DNA of 64,000 bases from DATCLS01 sp036563805 (GTDB taxonomy: Bacteria; Actinomycetota; Acidimicrobiia; Acidimicrobiales; VFJN01). This document shows positions 12,362-21,392 of the stretch, one piece after another (position 1 is the stretch's first letter; the number at the start of each line of letters is the position of its first letter). The notes under the pieces are model-generated. The model did no database searches. It was not told the DNA's origin and was given only the letters and a program-made list of their open reading frames with translations. The stretch is from contig DATCLS010000017.1 of the NCBI GenBank assembly GCA_036563805.1, positions 1-64,000 on the forward strand. The letters are read 5' to 3'. A program made the position numbers and the translations under genes.

Positions 12362-13170
12362 CGGTTCTTCTCGTAGATCAGGCGCAAGCCGTGCAGCGTA
12401 AGCCATGGCTCGTGGTGGTCGATGGTCGACGACAGCGGCGTGATGAGCCCCGACAGGCCGCCGGTCGAGATGACGTTGGCCTTCTCACCCAGCTCGGCCT
12501 CGATGCGGCTCACCATGCCGTCGACCAGAGCCGTGTAGCCGTAGACCACGCCCGACTGCATGGACTCGACGGTCGAGCGCCCGATCACGTGGCGCGGCTC
12601 GACCAGCTCGACGCGCCGCAGGGCCGCGGCCCGGGCGAACAGGGCATCCAGGCTGATGTCGATGCCGGGGAAGATGGCGCCGCCCAGGTACTCGCCCCGG
12701 GCCGAGATGGCCTCGAACGTGGTGGCCGTGCCGAAGTCGACGACGATGATCGGCCCCTTGTACAGGTCGTAGGCGGCGACCGCGTCGGCGATGCGGTCGG
12801 CGCCGACCTCCTTGGGGTTGTCGTAGAGGATGGGCACGCCGGTGCGGATGCCCGGCTCGATGACCACGGCCTGCTGCCCGAAGTACCGCTCGCTCATGCG
12901 GCGCAGGGCCCCGGTCACCCGGGGGACGGACGAGCACACGCACACCCCGGCGATGTCCTCGTCGAACGAAAAGCCGTGGAAGCCGAGGAACTCCTGGACG
13001 ACGAGCGCGTGCTCGTCGGCCGTCCGCTCGGCGTTCGTCGCGATCCGCCAGTGGTCGAGCAGGTGGGTGTCGGCCAGGCGCCGGCCGACGTTGTGCTCGT
13101 TGTCGGGCTCGAGGTCGTACAGCCCGACAACGGTCTGGGTGTTGCCAACGTCGATGGCCAGCAGCATCAC
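12358..13170 (-). CDS. coaX: Type III pantothenate kinase
   Basis: First step of coenzyme A synthesis: ATP-dependent phosphorylation of pantothenate. The 270-residue protein has the ASKHA phosphate-binding motif DVGNTQT (7-13), the pantothenate-site motif GADRIADAVAA and the second phosphate motif DFGTATTFEAI. Two ATG codons at 13170 and 13167 are equivalent starts. It is coupled to lysS by an ATGA overlap. It belongs functionally with panC and panD about 6-7 kb upstream on the same strand, which supply pantothenate. Confidence 0.95.
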
Positions 13171-13242
13171 GGCGCGTGAGGCTACGCGGACCCCGGCGGG
13201 ACGGACGAACCGGTTGGTCCGGGTCGCCCGGCCGGCCGCCGG

Positions 13243-14142
13243 TCAGGGCCCGGCGCCGCCGTCGTCGATGTCGAGGCCGATGTCGAGGACGGGGGCGGAG
13301 TGGGTCAGGGCGCCCACCGACACCATGTCGGCGCCGGTGGTGGCGTAGGCGCCGATCGTGTCGAGGTCGACCCGGCCGGACACCTCGAGCAGCGGACGGC
13401 CGGGCCCGGGCCGCAGGGCCCGCACCTCGTCGACGACGGCCTTCACCTCGGCCGGCTCCATGTTGTCGAGCAGGAGGGCGTCGGCGCCGGCCTCGACCGC
13501 CTCGCGGGCCATGGCGGCGTCCGCGCACTCGACGTGTACCGTGCGGCCCGGCCACCGGGCCCGCGCCCGTTCGACCGCCTCGGTGATGCCGAACAGGGCC
13601 AGGTGGTTGTCCTTCAGCAGCACCCAGTCGGACAGGTTGCCCCGGTGGTTGTGGCCGCCCCCGGCCCGCACGGCCGCCTTCTCCAGCGTCCGCAGGCCGG
13701 GCGTGGTCTTGCGGGTGTCCCACACGCGCAGCGACCCGCCCGCCGCCGCCACCGCCGCCACGTAGCGGGAGGTCAGCGTGGCGATGCCCGACAGGTGGCA
13801 GAGGAAGTTCAGGGCGGTCCGTTCGGCGGTGAGGATGGGGGCCAGGCGGCCGGCGACGCGGCCGACCTCGTGGCCCGCCCGCACCGGGTCGCCGTCGTCG
13901 GCCGCCCACTCGACCGTGAGCGACGCGTCGACGCAGCGCAGCGTCTCCTCGGCGCACAGCCGGCCGGCGAGCACGCCGTCGCGCCGGGGCACGAACCGGG
14001 CCGTGGCCTCCAGGTCGGGCGGGAGGAGCAGGGAGGTCAGGTCGCCGATCGGCGTGAGGTCCTCGGCCAGGGCGCGCGCCACCGCCTCGCGGACGGCCGT
14101 GATGGGCGGGTGGACGTCGTGCACGGCCGGGCAGTCTCGCAT
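13243..14142 (-). CDS. nadC: Nicotinate-nucleotide pyrophosphorylase (quinolinate phosphoribosyltransferase)
   Basis: Converts quinolinate and PRPP to nicotinate mononucleotide in NAD synthesis. Family signatures are visible: AERTALNFLCHLSGIAT, DTRKTTPGLRTLEK, GGGHNHRGNLSDWVLLKDNH, and the C-terminal barrel end GADMVSVGALTHSA. At 299 residues the length is normal. In many actinobacteria nadC directly follows nadB; here nadB is 3.4 kb away with unrelated genes between. The start at ATG 14142 is only 17 bases from the divergent hydrolase start, so both genes probably have very short or no leaders. Confidence 0.95.
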   Translation of the reverse strand: MRDCPAVHDVHPPITAVREAVARALAEDLTPIGDLTSLLLPPDLEATARFVPRRDGVLAGRLCAEETLRCVDASLTVEWAADDGDPVRAGHEVGRVAGRLAPILTAERTALNFLCHLSGIATLTSRYVAAVAAAGGSLRVWDTRKTTPGLRTLEKAAVRAGGGHNHRGNLSDWVLLKDNHLALFGITEAVERARARWPGRTVHVECADAAMAREAVEAGADALLLDNMEPAEVKAVVDEVRALRPGPGRPLLEVSGRVDLDTIGAYATTGADMVSVGALTHSAPVLDIGLDIDDGGAGP

Positions 14143-14159
14143 GGCAAGATACTTGACGC

Positions 14160-15113
14160 ATGATCAGGAGATTCCGGGCCGGCGCGGTGGCCGCCCTCGT
14201 CGTCGCGGCCGCCGCCTGCTCGTCGGGATCGGGCGACGGCGGCGACGGCGACAGCGGCGGCGGGGCGGGGGGCGGCGACCGGGAGCCGGCCGCGGCCGAG
14301 ACCCCGGGCGGGAACGCGGCGGAGGCCGGGCCGCCGTTCGCCGTCGAGCGCCGGACGGTCGAGATGGTCGACGGCAGCCGGCCCACCGACGCCTACCCGC
14401 CGGCGAGCGTGGCGGCCCGACCCGACCGGACGCTCGAGGTCCACCTCGTGCACCCCGACGAGGTCGAGGGCCCGTTCCCGCTCCTGGTCTGGGCCCACGG
14501 GTGGAACGGCACCAACGAGGCGTTCCTCCCCTTCGCCGAGCGGCTGGCGCGCCAGGGCTACGCCGTGGCCCTGCCCGAGTTCCCGCTGAGCCGGGAGGGC
14601 GTCGCCAACGGCGACGACGTGCAGAACCAACCCGCCGACATGAGCTTCGTCATCGACGAGGTGCTCGAGCTCGGCCTGGCCGACGGCGAGCACGTGGCGG
14701 TGGGCGGCCACTCGCTCGGCGCCGCCACCGTGTTCGGCGTCGCCTTCAACACGTGCTGCCTCGACGAGCGCATCGACGCCGCCATCGCCGTGTCGGGCGG
14801 CGGCCTCGTCTTCGAGGGCGGCGAGTACCTGGAGGAGGACACGGTGCCGCTGCTGCTCGTGCACGGCGTCCGCGACCCGGGCGTGCCGATCGGGGTCGGC
14901 GACGCCACGTTCGAGAACCAGCCGCCGCCCATCACCTACCTGCGCCTGAACGAGGCCGACCACGTCAGCGTGTTCGAGGGCGCCAACGGCGCGGTGTTCG
15001 AGCAGGCGATGCTTGCGTTCCTCGACGCCGAGCTGCGGGGCGACGAGTCCGGCATGGCGGCGCTGCCGGAGGTCGTCGCGGACTCGGGGCTGGCGGAGCT
15101 GCGGACGAAGTGA
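14160..15113 (+). CDS. Alpha/beta hydrolase lipoprotein (chlorophyllase/cutinase-like)
   Basis: A 317-residue secreted esterase-like protein. A lipoprotein signal (VAALVVAAAAC, then Ser) is followed by a Gly/Asp-rich linker of about 35 residues, then an alpha/beta-hydrolase fold. The oxyanion region is VWAHGWNG and the nucleophile is Ser185 in GGHSLGAA. The acid is probably the Asp in HGVRDPGVP and the base the His in EADHVSVF. The layout resembles dienelactone hydrolase, chlorophyllase and PETase-like enzymes. The substrate is unknown. It is divergent from nadC and convergent with the HTH gene. Confidence 0.85.
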   Translation: MIRRFRAGAVAALVVAAAACSSGSGDGGDGDSGGGAGGGDREPAAAETPGGNAAEAGPPFAVERRTVEMVDGSRPTDAYPPASVAARPDRTLEVHLVHPDEVEGPFPLLVWAHGWNGTNEAFLPFAERLARQGYAVALPEFPLSREGVANGDDVQNQPADMSFVIDEVLELGLADGEHVAVGGHSLGAATVFGVAFNTCCLDERIDAAIAVSGGGLVFEGGEYLEEDTVPLLLVHGVRDPGVPIGVGDATFENQPPPITYLRLNEADHVSVFEGANGAVFEQAMLAFLDAELRGDESGMAALPEVVADSGLAELRTK

Positions 15114-15118
15114 CGGTC

Positions 15119-15133
15119 CCGCCCTGCGGGCGG
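15119..15133. terminator. Short GC hairpin between convergent genes
   Basis: CCGCCC-TGC-GGGCGG lies six bases after the hydrolase stop and before the stop of the opposing HTH gene. It could end transcripts from both sides. There is no T-run, so it is only a weak candidate. Confidence 0.3.
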
Positions 15134-15169
15134 TGGCCTGGCGGCGGACCGACCCGGCCGGCGGCGGGC

Positions 15170-16273
15170 TCAGCGGGCCAGGTCGGCCGGCTCCAGCCGG
15201 CGGACGACCAGCCCCTTGGTCGTCCACGGCTCGCGGGGGTCGGTGGCCAGCTGGCGCAGCCACCGGATCTGCTCGTCGAAGAAGTCGTAGTAGGGCGTGC
15301 CCTCGTCGAACACGAAGATCGGCCCGTCGGTCCCCCGCTTGCCGTGGCCGTAGAGCATGACCCGGCAGTGCCGGTCGATCTGCTCCATCGCGAACGAGCA
15401 CGGGAAGTTGTAGACGTAGATGTGCAGGCCGGCGCCCTCGGCCGCTGCCGGGGCGATGCGCTCGCTCGCCGCGTACAGCGGGCGGAGGATCTCACGCACG
15501 TAGCGCCGGGGGTCCTCCATCGCCGCCTCGGCCGGCTCGATGCGGTAGCGGTCGCGCCGGGAGTCGCACGCCGGGTCCATGGCGTAGAACGTCACCGGGA
15601 TCGAGACGGCCTTGGCCTCGAACAGCGGCAGGATCTGGTCGCGGGCGTAGAAGTTGCGGGTCAGGCCGAACAGCGTGATGTGGTCGCGGGCGCTCTTGAT
15701 GCGCTCGGCCAGGTCGACGAACGACTCCTCGTTCGTCCGCGGCCACATGTTGGAGATCCCGGCGCGCTGCAGGTGGTCGACGTCGACCGCGCCGAAGTCG
15801 GTGCCGAACCCGAGCCGGTCGGGGCGCGTGCCGTACAGCCGGCACAGGTACTCGATGCGCTCGTCGCTGGGCCGGCGCTGGCGGTGCTCCCACCGACACA
15901 GCTCGGCGCTCGTGATGTGGGGCGGCGCCAGCCCGTCGGCCTCGTACAGGGCGTCGAGCCGGGCCGACACTTCGGGTCGGGTCCACCCGTTGGCGAACCG
16001 CCAGGCCTCCAGCGCGAACACGCCGGGGACCTCCTTCAGGATCTCGTCGACGATGACGCCGACCGGCAGGCCGTCGCGCAGCCCCCGCAACCGGATCTCG
16101 GCGGCGGCCCGGGCGAAGGCCTGGCGGCGCCCCCGGTCGATGCGCCCGCCCTGCGTCCGGCCCTCCCCATGCCGGTCGTCGCCCCAGCGGTCGCCGGCCC
16201 GGCGGCCCTGCCCTGGCCCGTCGTGCTTCCGCCGGTCGTGTCCCGTCCCGTCGCGTCCGTGCCCCCCGTCCAC
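15170..16273 (-). CDS. HTH-domain protein with C-terminal DUF5919-like region
   Basis: About 367 residues. The first 45 are Gly/Asp/Arg-rich and probably disordered. An XRE-like helix-turn-helix segment follows (FALEAWRFANGWTRPEVSARL to ITSAELCRWEHRQRRPSDERI, including YLCRLYGTRPDRLGFG). The C-terminal half (ERIKSARDHITLFGLTRNFY to FVFDEGTPYYDFFDEQIRWL) resembles the phospholipase-D-like region called DUF5919 in other XRE regulators, but that assignment is tentative. The start is uncertain: GTG 16273 is the best codon. It is divergent from a 65-residue helical protein, with paired operator-like repeats between them, so it probably regulates that locus. Confidence 0.7.
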   Translation of the reverse strand: MDGGHGRDGTGHDRRKHDGPGQGRRAGDRWGDDRHGEGRTQGGRIDRGRRQAFARAAAEIRLRGLRDGLPVGVIVDEILKEVPGVFALEAWRFANGWTRPEVSARLDALYEADGLAPPHITSAELCRWEHRQRRPSDERIEYLCRLYGTRPDRLGFGTDFGAVDVDHLQRAGISNMWPRTNEESFVDLAERIKSARDHITLFGLTRNFYARDQILPLFEAKAVSIPVTFYAMDPACDSRRDRYRIEPAEAAMEDPRRYVREILRPLYAASERIAPAAAEGAGLHIYVYNFPCSFAMEQIDRHCRVMLYGHGKRGTDGPIFVFDEGTPYYDFFDEQIRWLRQLATDPREPWTTKGLVVRRLEPADLAR

Positions 16274-16303
16274 ATTGCCATCATAGGGGGTGTGATAAAT
16301 GAC

Positions 16304-16377
16304 TTCCGGCGTCAAACAGCGTGACGCACGAGGCCATTTCGGCGTCAATGTCCCACGTGAGAGGGTGACCACGTGGG
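16304..16377. promoter_or_regulatory. Divergent control region with repeated and palindromic elements
   Basis: Between the HTH gene (-) and the 65-residue gene (+) are two copies of TTGACGCCG on the - strand (about 16307-16315 and 16341-16349), 34 bases apart. A perfect inverted repeat CCCACGTG-N10-CACGTGGG lies at 16352-16359 and 16370-16377, overlapping the GTG start of the + gene. This is a natural operator layout for the HTH protein, by inference. Confidence 0.45.
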
Positions 16378-16570
16378 GTGCGCTGGTGAGGACGCAGTGG
16401 AGGCGTTGCGGTCGGCCAGCCGCCAACTCCTCGCCGCCGAGGAGGCGCACCGCATGTCACCCACGCTGGAGAACGTCGCCCGGCTGGCCCGCGCTCGGCG
16501 GGCCGTCGAGGAGGCGCTCGCCGCCGGTGAGGAGCGCGACCGCACCGGTGCGGGCGGACCCCACAGCTAG
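16373..16570 (+). CDS. Small helical protein, 65 residues, unknown function
   Basis: A short, highly charged, Ala/Glu/Arg-rich protein predicted to be two helices: residues 8-27 (EALRSASRQLLAAEEAHR) and 33-55 (NVARLARARRAVEEALAAGEE), joined by MSPTLE. No known domain is recognised. A clearly related sequence is encoded at 47703-47834 (AEEAYRMAPTLHNSARLA), also beside an XRE regulator, so this looks like a small-protein family associated with HTH genes. The GTG start at 16373 lies inside an inverted repeat. Confidence 0.6.
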   Translation: MGCAGEDAVEALRSASRQLLAAEEAHRMSPTLENVARLARARRAVEEALAAGEERDRTGAGGPHS

Positions 16571-16666
16571 GGCTGGTGGGTTGTCCGATGCTGTGGGCGC
16601 GGCGGGGCCCGGGCTCTCCCCCCAGCTCGGGCCTCGCCGCGGGCCGGCCAGCCCGGTCAGCGCCGA

Positions 16667-17521
16667 TCAGCCGAAGCCGCGGGCGTCCTGCTTGAGGGCG
16701 GTGTCGACGCCGAGGGCGGCGGCCACCACCAGCGAGCGCAGCGGATCCTGCAGCGGGCGGTGGATCTGCACCACGTAGTTGTCGGCCGTGGTGAACATGG
16801 CCTTGGCCAAGCCCTCCCACGTCTTGGTGATGCGGGCGACCTCGGCGCCGGTGTGGTCCTGGATGTTGAAGTTCCAGGCCCGCCAGTTCTCGGCGTTGAT
16901 CGAGCCCCACTGCTGCCCGTTGGACTCGAGCGAGAACCGGATCTTGCCGATGGCGTTCTGCTGGACGATCTGGCCGACCTCGTTGCCCATGCCGTCCTGC
17001 ACGATGACGCGGGACTTGATCACCTTGGCCGGCCGGGTCAGCGCCAGGAGCACGTTGCCCTGCAGGTCGACGACCTGGAGCTTGTGCGTCATGAACTGGT
17101 CGTAGGACGTGAGCACGCGGATGATCTTCTTGGCCGTGCTCTGGCCGACCTGGCGCACCGCACCGAGCTGGCGCCCGTTCTGGTCGTAGATGGCGTACTC
17201 GTTCGAGACCTCGATGAGCTTCGCCTTCTGGTTCACGACCAGGATCGGCTCGGTGAAGATCGTGCCGCCGCCGCCCGCCACGGGCCCGACGCCCGCCTGG
17301 GCGACGTCACCCACGACCTTCTCGGTGGCGCGGTCGACCGTGGGGATGTGCCCGCCGCCGGTCGGCGGGTCGATCGCCTGCCGCCCGTGGGAAGCGACGT
17401 GCTCGGTCCACCGCGTGCCGTCCCACCACCGCGTCTCGTGCCGGCCGAACGGATCGGGGTACCAGCCCTGGGGATGCTGGCCGGGAGCCCCCGCAGCGGC
17501 GTGCTGATCGGCTGTAGACAT
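16667..17521 (-). CDS. DUF2510 plus scramblase-like domain protein
   Basis: A 284-residue protein. Residues about 18-42 form a DUF2510 module (GWYPDPFGRHETRWWDGTRWTEHV), a Trp-rich motif common at the ends of actinobacterial envelope proteins. After a Gly/Pro linker comes a region of repeated beta-strands (LIEVSNEYAIYDQNGRQLGAV, LQVVDLQGNVLLALTRP, VIVQDGMGNEVGQIVQQN) and a C-terminal hydrophobic segment (LRSLVVAAALGVDTAL), as in phospholipid-scramblase/LURP-one-like proteins. Membrane association is likely. ATG 17521 is chosen because DUF2510 begins shortly after it. No link to the adjacent NAD gene is evident. Confidence 0.8.
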   Translation of the reverse strand: MSTADQHAAAGAPGQHPQGWYPDPFGRHETRWWDGTRWTEHVASHGRQAIDPPTGGGHIPTVDRATEKVVGDVAQAGVGPVAGGGGTIFTEPILVVNQKAKLIEVSNEYAIYDQNGRQLGAVRQVGQSTAKKIIRVLTSYDQFMTHKLQVVDLQGNVLLALTRPAKVIKSRVIVQDGMGNEVGQIVQQNAIGKIRFSLESNGQQWGSINAENWRAWNFNIQDHTGAEVARITKTWEGLAKAMFTTADNYVVQIHRPLQDPLRSLVVAAALGVDTALKQDARGFG

Positions 17522-17608
17522 GGTGGCCGATAGTAGCGGTGACCCCTGCTGACCAGTAGCGCGCCCCCCCTGCCCCCACCACCGTCGGTGACGGGCTGGC
17601 GCCACCCG

Positions 17609-19183
17609 TCAGCCGCCGATCACGTAACGGACGAGCTGGTCCGCCGAGGTGTCGGGGAAGTCGGTGCGGGCGTGGGCGCCCCGGCTCTCGGTGCGGGCCG
17701 CGGCCGCCGCGCACAGGGCCCGGCCCACCTCCACGAGGTTGGCCAGCTCGCAGGCGGCCGGCGTGGGCGGCGCGTCGGCCAGGGCGGCGACCACCGCGGC
17801 CGCCTCGGCCACGGCCTCCGCCGCCCGCTCCAGCGACGCCGCCGACCGCAGCACGCCGGCGTCCAGCGACATGGCCCGCTGGAGCACGGCCCGGGCCTCG
17901 GCCACGGTGGCCGGCGGCGCCTTGGCCTCGGGCCAGGGCCCGAGCTCCAGGCGCCGGCCCCCGATCCCGCCGTCGTCGCCGCCGAGCACGCACCGCATGG
18001 CCCCGGTGGGCTCGGGGCCGTCCTTGCCCTGCTCGACCGCCTCCACGACCCGGGGGCCGAACACCATGCCGTCGAGCAGCGAGTTGGACGCCAGCCGGTT
18101 GGCCCCGTGGACGCCGTTGCAGGCCACCTCGCCGGCCACCCACAGCCCGGGCAGCGTGGTGGCGCCGTCGAGGTCGGCCACGATGCCGCCGCTCTGGTAG
18201 TGGGCGGCCGGGGCCACCGGCAGCCAGTCGCGGCGGGGGTCGAGCCCGACGGCCGCCAGCTCGCGGGCAATGGTCGGGAACCGCTCGGCGAACCCGTCCA
18301 GCCCCGTGGCGTCCAGCCACACGTGGTCGGTGCCGGTCTCCAGCATGCGGGCGGTGATGGCCCGGCTCACCTTGTCGCGCGGGAGCAGCTCGTCGACGAA
18401 GCGCTCGCCGGTGGCGTCGCGGAGCAGCGCGCCGTGGCCCCGCAGGGCCTCGGACAGGAGCGGCCGGGGCATGGCCGGATGGTGCAGCGCCGTCGGGTGG
18501 AACTGGACGAACTCCAGGTCGGCGACCGCCACCGCCCCCGACCGCAGCGCCATGGCCACGCCGTCGCCGGTCGACTCGACGGGGTTGGTCGTCACCGCGA
18601 ACAGCTGGCCGGTGCCGCCGGTGGCCACGAGCACGTGCCGGGCCCGGACCTCGGTCCGCTCGCCGGCCGGCGACAGCGCCACCAGCCCGGCGCACCGGCC
18701 GCCCTCCACCAGCAAGTCGAGGGCGAACCACCGCTCGTACACGGCGGCCGCGCTGCCCCGGACGGCCGCCACCAGGGCCCGCTCGACCTCGGCACCCGTC
18801 GCCGCCCCGCCGGCGTGCACGACCCGGGCGTGGGAGTGGCCGCCCTCGCGCGCCAGCTCCAGCTCGCCGCTGGCGTCGCGGTCGAAGATGGCGCCCAGGG
18901 CGATCAGCTCGTGGACCCGCCCGGGCCCCTCGTCGACCAGGACCCGCACCGCGTCGGCGTCGCACAGGCCCGCGCCGGCGGCCAGCGTGTCGGCCAGGTG
19001 CAGATCGGTGGAGTCGGGGTCCTCGGCCAGCACGGCGGCGACGCCGCCCTGGGCCCACCGGGTGGTGGCCTGGTCGAGCTCGGCCTTCGTGAGCACCCCG
19101 ACGCGCATGCCGTGGGTCTCGGCCGCCCGCACGGCGGCGGACAGGCCGGCGACCCCCGAACCGACCACCAGCAGGTCGAGCAC
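17609..19183 (-). CDS. nadB: L-aspartate oxidase
   Basis: FAD enzyme that oxidises L-aspartate to iminoaspartate, the first step of de novo NAD synthesis. The dinucleotide motif VVGSGVAGLSAA is at the N-terminus. The family blocks TRWAQGGVAAVL, EGGHSHARVVHAGG, EFVQFHPTAL, HYQSGGIVAD and GEVACNGVHGANRLASNSLLDG all occur in order. The C-terminal helical domain is present. At 524 residues the length is normal. The GTG start at 19183 lies 13 bases after panD, so it is in the same transcript. A nadA gene is not in the window. Confidence 0.96.
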   Translation of the reverse strand: MLDLLVVGSGVAGLSAAVRAAETHGMRVGVLTKAELDQATTRWAQGGVAAVLAEDPDSTDLHLADTLAAGAGLCDADAVRVLVDEGPGRVHELIALGAIFDRDASGELELAREGGHSHARVVHAGGAATGAEVERALVAAVRGSAAAVYERWFALDLLVEGGRCAGLVALSPAGERTEVRARHVLVATGGTGQLFAVTTNPVESTGDGVAMALRSGAVAVADLEFVQFHPTALHHPAMPRPLLSEALRGHGALLRDATGERFVDELLPRDKVSRAITARMLETGTDHVWLDATGLDGFAERFPTIARELAAVGLDPRRDWLPVAPAAHYQSGGIVADLDGATTLPGLWVAGEVACNGVHGANRLASNSLLDGMVFGPRVVEAVEQGKDGPEPTGAMRCVLGGDDGGIGGRRLELGPWPEAKAPPATVAEARAVLQRAMSLDAGVLRSAASLERAAEAVAEAAAVVAALADAPPTPAACELANLVEVGRALCAAAAARTESRGAHARTDFPDTSADQLVRYVIGG

Positions 19184-19196
19184 GGGACCCCGTCGG

Positions 19197-19622
19197 CTAG
19201 CTCGCCGAGACCTCGACGTAGCGGTGGGGCGGCGGCCCCGACTGCTGGGCGGCCAGCAGCTCGGCCGTCATCGCGTCGATCTGGCGGTTGCGGGAGTCGA
19301 CGTGGACGACGATCGGCTCGTAGTCGGCCAGCTCCTCGCGCTCGTAGTCGGCGTAGCTGATGATGATGACCCGGTCGCCGGGCTGGACCAGGCGGGCCGC
19401 GGCGCCGTTGAGGCACAGGTCGCCCGAGCCGCGCCGACCGGCGATGGCGTAGGTCTCCAGCCGGGCGCCGTTGTCGATGTCGACGACGGCGACCTGCTCG
19501 TGCTCGAGGATGTCGGCCGCTTCCAACAGGTCGGGGTCGATGGTGACGGAGCCCACGTAGTGCAGGTTGGCGTCCGTCACGACGGCACGATGGATCTTCG
19601 ACTTGAGCATGCGTCGCCGCAT
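19197..19622 (-). CDS. panD: Aspartate 1-decarboxylase proenzyme
   Basis: Makes beta-alanine from aspartate for pantothenate. The proenzyme cleaves itself between Gly24 and Ser25 (HYVGSVTID), leaving a pyruvoyl group on Ser25. The ATG at 19622 puts this site in the same register as in E. coli PanD, supporting the start. Tyr and Asn in the conserved LCLNGAAARLVQPGDRVIIISYA block are present. At 141 residues it is slightly longer than the E. coli protein. It follows panC by 28 bases. Confidence 0.96.
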   Translation of the reverse strand: MRRRMLKSKIHRAVVTDANLHYVGSVTIDPDLLEAADILEHEQVAVVDIDNGARLETYAIAGRRGSGDLCLNGAAARLVQPGDRVIIISYADYEREELADYEPIVVHVDSRNRQIDAMTAELLAAQQSGPPPHRYVEVSAS

Positions 19623-19650
19623 GGTGGGAAGCCTCCTCGGGTGGGTGCCG

Positions 19651-20496
19651 TCACACGGTCACCCCCACGTTGTCGATGAGCCGGGCTCGCCCGAATCGAA
19701 CGGCTGCGAGCAGCCGAAGATTCCCGGCGAGCGGATCGGGGACTCGGAACGAGTCTGCGCTGACGACCTCGGCGTAGTCCAATTCCGCCAGCGGCTCGGC
19801 CTCGATGATCTCGGCCATGAGCTGGCGGACCTTGGCGGGGTCGCGCTCCCCCGCCAGGATCAGCGCCGCCCCGGCCTTCAGCGCCCGGTTCACGACCGGC
19901 GCCGCCGCCCGCTGCTCGGGCGTCAGGTAGGCGTTGCGGGACGACAGGGCGAGGCCGTCGCGCTCGCGCACGGTCGGGCAGCCGACCACGTCGACCGGGA
20001 ACGACAGGTCGGCGACCATGCGCCGGACGACCGCCAGCTGCTGGAAGTCCTTCTCGCCGAAGTAGGCGGCGCACGGCCCGACGATGGCGAACAGCTTGGC
20101 CACGACGGTGGCGACGCCGTCGAAGTGGGTGGGGCGGGACGCCCCCTCCAGCGGGGCCGACACCTCGGCGACCGACACCGTGGTCAGCATCGGCCGGGGG
20201 TACATCTCCTCGACCGACGGCGTGAACAGCACGTCGGTGCCGGCGGCCTCGGCCAGCTTCGTGTCGCGCGGCAGGTCGCGGGGGTAGGCGTCGAGGTCCT
20301 CCCCCTCCCCGAACTGGAGCGGGTTGACGAAGATCGACACGACCACCACGTCGGTCTCGGCCCGGGCCCGGCGGATCAGCGACGTGTGGCCCTCGTGCAG
20401 GTAGCCCATGGTGGGCACGAAGCCGACGCGGCGCCCGGTCGCCCGCTCGGCGTCCAGCAGCTCGCGCAGCTCGGCGATGGTGGCGACGGTCTTCAC
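19651..20496 (-). CDS. panC: Pantothenate synthetase (pantoate-beta-alanine ligase)
   Basis: Joins pantoate and beta-alanine using ATP. The nucleotidyl-transferase motif PTMGYLHEGHTSL is at about 28-40, the pantoate-binding FVNPLQFG at 56-63, and the KMSKS-like loop ALSSRNAYL near 180. At 281 residues length is typical. GTG 20496 is the start. It lies between panD and the DUF2520 gene, the common actinobacterial order. Confidence 0.96.
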   Translation of the reverse strand: MKTVATIAELRELLDAERATGRRVGFVPTMGYLHEGHTSLIRRARAETDVVVVSIFVNPLQFGEGEDLDAYPRDLPRDTKLAEAAGTDVLFTPSVEEMYPRPMLTTVSVAEVSAPLEGASRPTHFDGVATVVAKLFAIVGPCAAYFGEKDFQQLAVVRRMVADLSFPVDVVGCPTVRERDGLALSSRNAYLTPEQRAAAPVVNRALKAGAALILAGERDPAKVRQLMAEIIEAEPLAELDYAEVVSADSFRVPDPLAGNLRLLAAVRFGRARLIDNVGVTV

Positions 20497-20530
20497 CGGC
20501 GGATCACCCCCGAACGTCCCGGCCCGGCGG

Positions 20531-21283
20531 TCACGCGCTGTCGCCCAGGTCGTCGTCGACCGGGGCCGGCGGCGGGGTCCGGGCCAGGAGGCGGGCGGCC
20601 TCGACCATCCCCCGGTAGGCCTCGCGCTCGTCGGCCGGCAGCGCCCGCAGGTGGCGCCGGATCGTGGCCTCGTCGCCCCGGGCGGCCGGCCCGGTGAGCG
20701 CCCGGCGCGGGCCCAGCTCGGCCACGTTGTCGAGCGTGGCCCGGGCCAGGTCGAGGTAGGCCTCGAGCGGCACCTCCAGCCCCGCGGCGATGCGCTCGGC
20801 CTGGCCCAGCAGCGCCACCAGGTGGTTGGAGGCGATGCAGGCGGCGGCGTGGTAGAGGGCCCGATCGTCGTCGTCGAGGGCGAACGAGCGCCCGCCGAGC
20901 GCGGTGACGAGCTTGTCGATCACGGCCTCGTCGCCGCCGATGCCGTACCAGGCGCCGAGCAGGCGCTTGGCGCCGATCTCGGGGTTGGGCAGCGCCACGA
21001 GCGGGTGGAACGACGCCCGCCGGGGGTGGGGCGCCAGCTCGGACAGGCCGAGCGCCCCCGACATGTGGGCCACCACCGTGGACGGCACCGGCTCGACGGC
21101 CTTGGCGGTCTCGTTGATGACGTCGTCGGGCGTGGCGATGACCAGGAGCTGGACGTCGGCGGCGGCGTCGGCCACGTCGTCGCCGCGGCCCAGCATGGGC
21201 GCCACCTCCCACCCGACGCGGGTCAGTGCGAGCGCCAGCGACGTGCCGGCCCGGCCGGGCCCGATGATGCGCACCGAGGTCAC
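20531..21283 (-). CDS. Rossmann-like and DUF2520 domain protein
   Basis: About 250 residues with an N-terminal Rossmann nucleotide-binding fold (VRIIGPGRAGTSLALALT, then VIATPDDVINETAKAV) and a C-terminal helical DUF2520 domain containing the HAAACIASNHLVALL segment. The architecture resembles ketopantoate reductase and prephenate dehydrogenase, and these genes are commonly found next to panC, so a role as the missing ketopantoate reductase has been considered. That remains inference here. GTG 21283 is used; GTG 21274 with the G-rich run upstream is a good alternative. Confidence 0.88.
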   Translation of the reverse strand: MTSVRIIGPGRAGTSLALALTRVGWEVAPMLGRGDDVADAAADVQLLVIATPDDVINETAKAVEPVPSTVVAHMSGALGLSELAPHPRRASFHPLVALPNPEIGAKRLLGAWYGIGGDEAVIDKLVTALGGRSFALDDDDRALYHAAACIASNHLVALLGQAERIAAGLEVPLEAYLDLARATLDNVAELGPRRALTGPAARGDEATIRRHLRALPADEREAYRGMVEAARLLARTPPPAPVDDDLGDSA

Positions 21284-21392
21284 CCCCCGAAGCCTAGATG
21301 TCGGCGTCGGGACCGAGATGTCGTCCGGGGGGCGCCGCACCAAGGGCCGTGGGGGCCGCACCCGGGGGGCCGGGGGCCGAGGTCCCGGCGGG

